Part shown: piece after piece, positions 23,090 to 27,653 of the stretch
Layout of the letters: each line of letters opens with the position of its first letter
Position numbering within the stretch: the stretch's first letter is position 1
From: JACQKD01 sp964614265
Lineage (GTDB): Bacteria; Patescibacteriota; Minisyncoccia; Phycocordibacterales; UBA918
Length of the DNA: 27,653 nucleotides
Assembly (NCBI GenBank): GCA_964614265.1
Contig: CAZTKT010000007.1
Span: forward strand, 1 to 27,653
Reading direction: 5' to 3'
Position numbers and translations under genes: made by a program
The notes under the pieces: generated by a model
The model's input: the letters and a program-made list of their open reading frames with translations, nothing else
Told to the model about the DNA's origin: nothing
Database searches by the model: none

Positions 23090-23707
23090 AACTTTTTCTA
23101 TCCCTAGTACATACGACAGTGCATCGATCAGTGGTTGCATCTCTACGATTTCCTCCTCTGCAGTATGTTGCACCGAGGGTTTGTTCGTTGCTTTCGAGTA
23201 ATACAACGCGCGAACAGGCATCTGTATATGTGATTTCCCGAGTTCTTGATTCGTCAAAATCACTTCTCGTCGAGATCCTGCTTCCCGCACCTCCCCATCT
23301 GGATGTATCGCAACGAACGCCTCAATCCACACGGCATCCACCCTTCCGCCATGTTTTGTCGCAACATCTTTCCAAAATTGTAATAGCCTCTCCCCAATCT
23401 CCTCTTTCGAGAGAGTTCGCTCATCAGTCTCACCGAGCGCTCGTCGTTTTGGTGCATCGATAAATCCCTCCCCTTCGACATAAAATCCTGTATCGTTGGA
23501 GACAATGGGCATATCTACCAAACCGACGTACGCATGTGCTTTCAGTTTTGCATTCTCTGCAAGCGTTTTCCCATTTTCTACCACATCTATTACCGGTATA
23601 GACAGATCTGCGGGAGTATAGACATCAATATCACTCGCAACATACCGCAACAGGTATTTATACCGATCTATCTTACCTTCGTTGTTTGTAGCGAGAAATA
23701 CCTGCAT
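23087..23707 (-). CDS. rdgB: RdgB/HAM1-family non-canonical purine NTP pyrophosphatase
   Basis: Enzymes of this family hydrolyse ITP, dITP and XTP to keep deaminated purines out of DNA. The 206 residues show the opening FLATNNEGKIDRYKYLL, ENGKTLAENAKLKAHAY at about 45-61 and VSNDTGFYVEG with the catalytic Asp at about 72. The middle is more divergent than in classical RdgB (for example VDAVWIEAFVAIHPDGE), so substrate preference may differ. The ATG lies seven bases after TGGTATATT, suggesting a leaderless message. Gene name by family. Confidence 0.85.
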   Translation of the reverse strand: MQVFLATNNEGKIDRYKYLLRYVASDIDVYTPADLSIPVIDVVENGKTLAENAKLKAHAYVGLVDMPIVSNDTGFYVEGEGFIDAPKRRALGETDERTLSKEEIGERLLQFWKDVATKHGGRVDAVWIEAFVAIHPDGEVREAGSRREVILTNQELGKSHIQMPVRALYYSKATNKPSVQHTAEEEIVEMQPLIDALSYVLGIEKV

Positions 23708-23713
23708 ATGGAC

Positions 23714-23722
23714 AATATACCA
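23714..23722 (-). promoter_or_regulatory. Extended -10 promoter with a leaderless start (rdgB)
   Basis: Minus-strand TGGTATATT; six bases separate it from the rdgB ATG. Confidence 0.5.
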
Positions 23723-23763
23723 AACCTACCAGTTTCGTGATATATGAGTATTTTTCACCCGTA

Positions 23764-23796
23764 TCTTGTACAATACCTCTAGTCTTGTACAATACC
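23764..23796 (+). promoter_or_regulatory. Promoter built on a 14-bp direct repeat
   Basis: TCTTGTACAATACC occurs at 23764-23777 and 23783-23796, 19 bp apart. Read together, TTGTAC of the first copy and TACAAT of the second form a -35/-10 pair with 16-bp spacing. The duplication may instead be a regulator half-site pair. Confidence 0.5.
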
Positions 23797-23826
23797 GCCA
23801 GACTGTTCACTACAATGGAGGTTCAA

Positions 23827-24303
23827 ATGATTATTTCGTTTGCTAGTCTTGGGGAGACCCGATCAAAACACACACATAACCGGGTCGTGCTGGTTTGTGG
23901 ATCCTTTGATCTACTCAATTCCCGTCACATCGCCTTTTTGGAGCAGTGCTCCGAAAAGGGAAATATTTTAGTCGTAGCAGTCTTCTCTGACGCACAAGTA
24001 CGAGAGATGAAGGGGTCAAATCGACCCATCATCCCAGAAACTAGCCGTGCCGCAATCTTGGCGGCACTCTCAGTGGTCACCTATGTCGTGCTGGCACCAG
24101 ACCCTGCCCGTGACAAGGATATACCGATAGTACGAGTCATTCGTGCGCTCAAGCCTCATGTCTTTGTCACATCCGACGAGGGATTTGCTGAGCACGAGGG
24201 GAGCCTTGGGCACAGCGACATGCAAGTACTGTACCTACCTAAAATCGGCACGACGTCGCCCAGCATCATTCAAACTATACTGGATCGGTATTCCAAACAA
24301 TAA
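23827..24303 (+). CDS. Cytidylyltransferase-like (RfaE2/TagD-type) nucleotidyltransferase
   Basis: These enzymes join a nucleotide to a phosphorylated small molecule. The 158 residues show the nucleotide-binding GSFDLLNSRHIAFLEQC at 25-41, related to the usual G-x-FD-x-x-H-x-GH. The first His is replaced by Asn and the following Gly by Arg (NSRH), so the canonical HxGH is altered. The C-terminal GTTSPSIIQTIL resembles the ISTTxII motif. The start is set by GGAGG five bases before the ATG at 23827. Substrate unknown; activity uncertain because of the changed motif. Confidence 0.75.
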   Translation: MIISFASLGETRSKHTHNRVVLVCGSFDLLNSRHIAFLEQCSEKGNILVVAVFSDAQVREMKGSNRPIIPETSRAAILAALSVVTYVVLAPDPARDKDIPIVRVIRALKPHVFVTSDEGFAEHEGSLGHSDMQVLYLPKIGTTSPSIIQTILDRYSKQ

Positions 24304-24314
24304 GAAGGCGTCCT

Positions 24315-24350
24315 GACCCCTCCTATTCTCTTTAGGAGGGGTCTGTCTTT
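24315..24350 (+). terminator. Intrinsic terminator
   Basis: Perfect 11-bp stem GACCCCTCCTA/TAGGAGGGGTC (24315-24325, 24333-24343), 7-base loop, then TGTCTTT. Confidence 0.88.
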
Positions 24351-24425
24351 ATATACACAATCAAAATAACACGGGGTCCAGAGTAGTCGTACTCTCAAGG
24401 TATAGCGTCCTCTTCATTATCCGCG

Positions 24426-24434
24426 TGCTATCAT
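24426..24434 (+). promoter_or_regulatory. Extended -10 promoter of the PemK-like gene
   Basis: TGCTATCAT, 12 bases before the ATG at 24447, giving a leader of only a few bases. Confidence 0.45.
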
Positions 24435-24446
24435 CCTCATACATTC

Positions 24447-24830
24447 ATGACAAAAAATTTCGACACTTGGAATACACTAAAGAAGCAAACTCATGACGAG
24501 GAGTCTCGCTTATATACCGTTCGTGAAATATGGTGGTGCCGACTCGGTGTGAATGTTGGATCAGAACAGGATGGCAGCGGCCATTCATTTTTTCGACCCG
24601 TGGTGATCATCCGTGCCTTCGGACCAGAAACCTGCGCGGTTATCCCACTCACCACCTCTCCACGTCCTCATCGGCTCCGTATAGGTGTAGGAATGGTACA
24701 AGATAAGGAGGCGAAGGCACTGCTCTCGCAACTTCGAGTGATCGATACGCGGCGTTTAGTCGAAAAGGTTTGTTTTCTCGATAAGGAGATATTCACAGAA
24801 TTGAGAAAAGCCGTTAGAAACTTGTTCTGA
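24447..24830 (+). CDS. PemK/MazF-like toxin family protein
   Basis: MazF/PemK proteins are small ribonucleases of type II toxin-antitoxin pairs. The 127 residues show VREIWWCRLGVNVGSEQDG, FFRPVVIIRAF, CAVIPLTTSP and LLSQLRVIDTRRL. The R-E-I-W-W, RPV, PLTT and S-Q-R series is diagnostic for the fold. No antitoxin gene lies upstream or downstream, so this is either a solitary member or one paired with a partner elsewhere. An intrinsic terminator overlaps the last codons. Confidence 0.88.
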   Translation: MTKNFDTWNTLKKQTHDEESRLYTVREIWWCRLGVNVGSEQDGSGHSFFRPVVIIRAFGPETCAVIPLTTSPRPHRLRIGVGMVQDKEAKALLSQLRVIDTRRLVEKVCFLDKEIFTELRKAVRNLF

Positions 24831-24840
24831 CGGCTTTTCT
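24804..24840 (+). terminator. Terminator overlapping the toxin 3' end
   Basis: Stem AGAAAAGCCGT/ACGGCTTTTCT (24804-24814, 24830-24840) with a 15-base loop. The stop codon of the toxin gene lies within it. Confidence 0.75.
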
Positions 24841-24983
24841 GCATTTTCTCCCTCTTTCGAGGGTGAGGCCGAAGCCACTTGTCCGACTATGTTAGCAAGG
24901 CATATAAATAAGTCAAGCGCAATGCTAGGCTCTCTCACACGTCTCTAGCTTAAGTAGCACCGGCTTTTTTGAGTCTTTTGCAC
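24841..24983. other. Intergenic segment between convergent genes
   Basis: No gene supported. It contains a small perfect hairpin CCCTC-TTTC-GAGGG (24849-24862). A minus-strand frame extends through the terminator into the toxin antisense and was rejected. This segment borders the point where the DUF1801 gene is cut short. Confidence 0.4.
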
Positions 24984-25118
24984 TCAATATGGTTTCAGTT
25001 TTGGCACCGCCTTTTGGATAAAATTATGCAAGGAGAGCACCATCTCTTTTCTCTCCGTAGGCACAGCCGCGAGATATTCTTTTACTGTTTTTGCTTTTGT
25101 CGGTTTGAACATGTTCAT
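24984..25118 (-). pseudogene. Truncated DUF1801-like protein (44 aa)
   Basis: A 44-codon frame reads MNMFKPTKAKTVKEYLAAVP, then TERKEMVLSLHNFIQKAVPK and a TGA. TV.EYLA.VP.ER......L...I.K..P is the opening of DUF1801 (YdhG-like), which normally runs past 100 residues. Its ATG overlaps the stop of the DUF1295 gene in an ATGA, so it belongs to the same operon. The missing two-thirds suggest a truncation near 24983. Confidence 0.7.
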
Positions 25119-25885
25119 AAAGATTTTGTAGGTAAGGGAATAAACATGCTCACTCGCCGTTTATATTCTGCAAACTCGGGATTTTCTGCCATCCTTTTTT
25201 CCAACATCGGAATACCCGACACTTTTAAAATCAAAAAGGTAATCGTGATTGTCCCGATAATACCCAACCAGCCATTCGGAACGGATAGCGCGATAAGCCA
25301 CAGACCCCACCACTGTGTTACTTCACCAAAATAATTTGGATGGCGTGTATATGCCCACAACCCGCTTTGCATTAATTTCCCTTTATTCGCTGGATCTTTA
25401 ATAAAACGTGCCAACTGCGCATCGCCCACGGATTCAAAATAAAATCCAAAGAGCCATATCGCCACACCAAGCACATCAAGTATACCGAGAGCTGTTCCCA
25501 CACCCTGGTTAATACGTAACACTGGCATAACGATCAGAAACAAAAACAATCCCTGTAGAAGATACACTTGCACATACGAACGTGGATAAAACCACTTGCC
25601 CCATTCTTTACGCCACGCCAGATACCGATAATCCTCCGCCTTACCTTTATTTCGAGTGTGGATATGCCACGCCAAACGCAGACCCCAAATACCCACCAAT
25701 ACTCCTACCAAGAGTCCTCGTATGCCAGAATCACCCGAAATGAAAAAAGAAACCCATGTCATGAGCACAAACCCCAGTCCCCACGCCACATCAGCAACAT
25801 CGTTTCTCTTTTTAATCAAAGAGACCACAAACCAAAGGCTCATGTATACGAACAAAACCAACATGAGGGTTACATAATAACTCAT
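25115..25885 (-). CDS. DUF1295 / steroid 5-alpha-reductase-like membrane protein
   Basis: 256 residues, about six membrane helices. Family motifs: DVAWGLGFVLMTW near the N-terminus, LRLAWHIHTRNKGKAEDYRY in the middle, then GLWAYTRHPNYFGEVTQWWG and the end FAEYKRRVSMFIPLP. DUF1295 is a membrane oxidoreductase/methyltransferase-related fold with no settled substrate. In other bacteria it often sits with cyclopropane-fatty-acid synthase, DUF2177 and photolyase genes in singlet-oxygen or light-stress operons. Here it overlaps DUF2177 upstream and the DUF1801 remnant downstream by four bases each. Confidence 0.9.
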   Translation of the reverse strand: MSYYVTLMLVLFVYMSLWFVVSLIKKRNDVADVAWGLGFVLMTWVSFFISGDSGIRGLLVGVLVGIWGLRLAWHIHTRNKGKAEDYRYLAWRKEWGKWFYPRSYVQVYLLQGLFLFLIVMPVLRINQGVGTALGILDVLGVAIWLFGFYFESVGDAQLARFIKDPANKGKLMQSGLWAYTRHPNYFGEVTQWWGLWLIALSVPNGWLGIIGTITITFLILKVSGIPMLEKRMAENPEFAEYKRRVSMFIPLPTKSL

Positions 25886-26280
25886 AGCCCTATGTTACGT
25901 GCTATGAAATACGTCACGACCGATACAGAGCCGGCGAGCACCGCACCCCATGCCAAGTCCACAATCGTGACCAATAGTGGCCAATCTTTAGCAATCGCCA
26001 AATTGGTCAGGTCATACGTGGCATAACACACTAAGCCGAATAACGCACCAAAGAAAAGAGCGTGCGTCCACAAGCCCTTTTCCATAGCGGGGGCGATGAC
26101 AAACACAATAAGGCCAGCAATAAAAATCAGATAGAAGATGATTGCGGCGGTCCAGTTGATATCACTTTTCATCAAAAGGCCGATTTGGCCACGATAGAAA
26201 TCCTTCGCTACGAGTCCAAGCCACACCATGTCGATGGCAAAGAACACAGGGAACGCGATTAGATATAGTTTTATAAACAT
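25882..26280 (-). CDS. DUF2177 membrane protein
   Basis: 132 residues, four membrane helices. The DUF2177 pattern is visible: FFAIDMVWLGLVAKDFYRGQIG, here split as FFAIDMVWLGLVA and DFYRGQIG, then GALFGLVCYATYDLTNLAI and DLAWGAVLAG. Function unknown. It starts two bases after the tspO stop and overlaps the next gene in an ATGA, indicating one mRNA. Confidence 0.9.
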   Translation of the reverse strand: MFIKLYLIAFPVFFAIDMVWLGLVAKDFYRGQIGLLMKSDINWTAAIIFYLIFIAGLIVFVIAPAMEKGLWTHALFFGALFGLVCYATYDLTNLAIAKDWPLLVTIVDLAWGAVLAGSVSVVTYFIARNIGL

Positions 26281-26281
26281 A

Positions 26282-26686
26282 TTATGTATTTAAATACGTT
26301 ATTGTTAATTGCAAACAGGTGGCGAATGTTCCCCACAAAAGATACGGGATGTTGGCGTAGACGACCCAACGCAAATCAGACGATGCGTGCCAGAGGGCAT
26401 ACAGCGCCCAGATGAGTGTGCCGACGACGAGCAGGATATCGAGTGAAGCAAGAAGATTATTTTTGAGACCAAATTGTATTGGCGTAAAAGCAAAGTTAAA
26501 AACAAGGTTAAGCGCAAATGGCAAAGCCACGATCCATGGGATCTGCTTGGTAAAGGCCTTGTAAAACACTGTGCCAAAAGACACGGCGATAATCGCATAC
26601 AACACCGTCCATACCGGCCCAAAAAGCCACGCCGGTGGTGCCCATGAGGGTTTTATTAATGTTTGATACCAGGTGGAGGTGGGCAT
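26282..26686 (-). CDS. tspO: TspO/MBR-family protein
   Basis: TspO proteins are five-helix membrane proteins that bind porphyrins and are linked to oxidative and light stress. The 134 residues open with WYQTLIKPSWAPPAWLFGPV, the family hallmark, followed by WTVLYAIIAVSFG. The rest has the expected helices (LNLVFNFAFTPIQFG, then DILLVVGTLIWALYALW, then YLLWGTFATCLQLTI). GGGAAAG lies six bases before the ATG. It starts two bases after the preceding gene's stop. Confidence 0.9.
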   Translation of the reverse strand: MPTSTWYQTLIKPSWAPPAWLFGPVWTVLYAIIAVSFGTVFYKAFTKQIPWIVALPFALNLVFNFAFTPIQFGLKNNLLASLDILLVVGTLIWALYALWHASSDLRWVVYANIPYLLWGTFATCLQLTITYLNT

Positions 26687-26688
26687 AA

Positions 26689-27078
26689 TTATCTTTCCCA
26701 AATTTTATCATCGGGAGCAAAATCAACCTGATATTCGGGTATGCCGAGCGAAATGCCGTAGCGCTTCGCTTCACCATATTGTTCTTTACTTTTTCGGTTT
26801 ATGTAAAAAACTTTGTCGCGAAAAATAATGTAGTGATGGGTATCATTCTTAAAATCCGCATACCAGTTATGTTTTGAATCTAACGCATTACTTATTTTTT
26901 CCGCGACATTTCCAACTTGATTCTCCGGAATCTCAACGGTGTGCAAAGTCCATTGTTTTATCCAAGAGGTTTTATGTTCCTCCACGACTTCTTCAATTTT
27001 TGTCTCGGAAATTTTGATATCTTTGAGAATGTCTTTATTTTCCAAACTTTCTTCAATTATTACGCCACTATAATTCAT
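26689..27078 (-). CDS. Conserved hypothetical protein, about 129 aa
   Basis: A soluble protein opening MNYSGVIIEESLENKDILKD, with HKTSWIKQWTLHTVEIPE, ALDSKHNWYADFKND, HHYIIFRDKVFYI and KRYGISLGIPEYQVDF. I recognise this pattern as a widespread conserved family in CPR and other bacteria without an assigned function. It heads the tspO-DUF2177-DUF1295 run. Confidence 0.8.
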   Translation of the reverse strand: MNYSGVIIEESLENKDILKDIKISETKIEEVVEEHKTSWIKQWTLHTVEIPENQVGNVAEKISNALDSKHNWYADFKNDTHHYIIFRDKVFYINRKSKEQYGEAKRYGISLGIPEYQVDFAPDDKIWER

Positions 27079-27101
27079 AATTACATTCTATCATTTTTGC
27101 T

Positions 27102-27338
27102 TCAAAATTTCCTTTTTCGTTTTCTTAATCTGATTGAGTGGCGGAGGGGGTTAGTTTCCAGATTTGGTTCGATTATGTTCCTTACACAACATCTGACAAT
27201 TCTCCGCGGTTGTTCTTCCAGTTTCCACCAACCTTGTGAGTGAGTGCAGCAAACCTCACATGGCTTTGCATGATTCTCATCATACATGTAGCTTCCTTTG
27301 CCGTGGCATTTTTCACATTTCTCATTAGTCATACACAT
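27102..27338 (-). pseudogene. Zinc-binding HNH-nuclease-like protein, probably frameshifted
   Basis: The open frame has 78 codons: CEKCHGKGSYMYDENH, then CEVCCTHSQGWWKLE, then a basic tail without similarity. In an overlapping frame on the same strand (27151-27255, no start codon) the sequence reads TRLVETGRTTAENCQMLCKE and then HNRTKSGN before a TAA. E-N-C-Q-x-L-C-K-x-H-N-x-x-K-S is the classic end of an HNH endonuclease. The Cys-rich first part and this ending together would make one normal small HNH protein, joined by a shift after CCTHS. Either a frameshift mutation, a sequencing error or programmed slippage is involved. Confidence 0.6.
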
Positions 27339-27375
27339 ATTTTAATAAATTATTATCCTCAAAACAACTTCCGTA

Positions 27376-27413
27376 TAAAAAGAAAGAGCCTCCGCGAAAA
27401 ATCGCGGAGGCTC
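27376..27413 (-). terminator. Intrinsic terminator of the right repeat gene
   Basis: Perfect 11-bp stem GAGCCTCCGCG/CGCGGAGGCTC (27386-27413) with a 6-base loop, followed on the minus strand by TTTCTTTTT. Confidence 0.9.
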
Positions 27414-27451
27414 AAGTATTCAAGAGGGACAAGCCCTCAAGGGATCAAGAA

Positions 27452-27652
27452 TCACTTCCTGGCAGCCGACAACCCGATGTAGTCGTAGCGGTCGTCGTGC
27501 CAATCGTTGTGGACGCTGAGCCCATCGGAATCGAAGTTGCCGACGTCGACGCGGCTACCGCCCGAGTCGAGACTGGACGTCCGAACGTAGATGCCTTTGA
27601 AGAGTCGGATACCACGGACCTCGAAATAGGTCGTGATGAACCAGCTCATCTC
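27452..27652 (-). CDS. C-terminal end of a repeated protein, second copy (partial at the window edge)
   Basis: Homologue of the frame at 2-202, reading inward from the right edge. It shares GIYVRTSSL, SGGSRVDVGNF and the ending GLSAARK. Between them it has DSDGLSVHNDWHDDRYDYI where the left copy has GAGGLGVDYWSDDLRGDRL. The Asn/Asp/Trp/Tyr-rich variable stretch followed by G-L-S-A-A-R resembles the C-terminus of C-type-lectin/FGE-fold domains. The true start is probably outside the window. Stop codon and terminator are in place, so the 3' end is complete. Confidence 0.5.
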   Translation of the reverse strand, partial: EMSWFITTYFEVRGIRLFKGIYVRTSSLDSGGSRVDVGNFDSDGLSVHNDWHDDRYDYIGLSAARK

Positions 27653-27653
27653 A

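Larger units (their letters stand above)
27376..27653. repeat. Right copy of the inverted repeat (partner 1-315)
   Basis: Reverse complement of the left end. Near-identical outside the variable stretch (27473-27532 here, 122-181 there), lacking the extra loop bases of the left terminator. Confidence 0.9.

Noticed and set aside
24756..24938. Minus-strand 60-codon frame across the toxin terminator
   Set aside because: Runs antisense to the toxin's conserved C-terminus and through its terminator; no recognisable domain.
1..27653. A complete transposon bounded by the terminal inverted repeats
   Set aside because: No transposase or recombinase in the window, the repeats contain gene ends with terminators, and the exact 55-base identity suggests an assembly break.

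Overview
The window looks like a contig from a Candidate Phyla Radiation (CPR) bacterium, probably a Parcubacteria-type lineage. The genes are short and tightly packed and many are small membrane proteins of unknown function. TGA is used as a stop throughout, which argues against the CPR lineages that recode TGA. The central CRISPR effector is a Cas12d (CasY), a family known almost only from CPR genomes. No rRNA or tRNA gene was recognised.

Layout. (1) 1-315 and 27376-27653 are inverted copies of one GC-rich repeat. Each holds the C-terminal end of a gene that reads inward from beyond the window, followed by an inward-facing terminator. The copies are nearly identical except for a 60-bp hypervariable stretch in a C-terminus that resembles the C-type-lectin/formylglycine-enzyme fold. 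(2) 315-6173: a truncated uvrC start, uvrA and uvrB (nucleotide excision repair), with two small hypothetical genes. (3) 6220-11552: a compact type V-D CRISPR-Cas locus with cas12d, 12 identical 25-bp repeats with 17-19 nt spacers, and cas1; no cas2 or cas4 is present. The 146 bp between cas12d and the array holds a nested hairpin and repeat-complementary segments that could encode the scoutRNA. (4) 11840-12885: a NUDIX hydrolase, a chimeric uvrB/tgt relic and a promoter- and terminator-bounded structured RNA of no family I recognise. The CRISPR block plus the NUDIX gene lies between two 82-bp direct copies of the uvrB 5' end, which suggests it was inserted at uvrB. (5) 12886-20190: a coiled-coil protein on the + strand, then a long minus-strand run: tgt, a membrane protein, an FKBP prolyl isomerase, a CapA-like phosphoesterase, a helical membrane protein, an AI-2E/PerM-type transporter, a glutamate-type dehydrogenase and an anchored extracytoplasmic protein. 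(6) 20333-24840: small genes on both strands, many with their own promoter and terminator: an acidic mini-protein, PAP2, DUF1059, DUF1003, RdgB/HAM1, a cytidylyltransferase-like protein and a PemK/MazF-like toxin. (7) 24984-27338: a minus-strand cluster of an HNH-like relic, a conserved hypothetical, TspO, DUF2177, DUF1295 and a truncated DUF1801.

How the parts relate. UvrA and UvrB (with UvrC, here only a stub) are the excision-repair core. Cas12d, Cas1 and the array form a defence module that now sits directly upstream of uvrB on the same strand, so uvrB may depend on read-through from cas12d. Regulation appears to rely on extended -10 promoters of the form TGnTATACT, and several genes have start codons so close to the -10 box that they are probably leaderless.

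The points most worth following up are the candidate scoutRNA region, the 82-bp duplication bracketing the CRISPR module, the unidentified structured RNA at 12598-12855, and the hypervariable terminal repeats, which could be targets of a diversity-generating retroelement.
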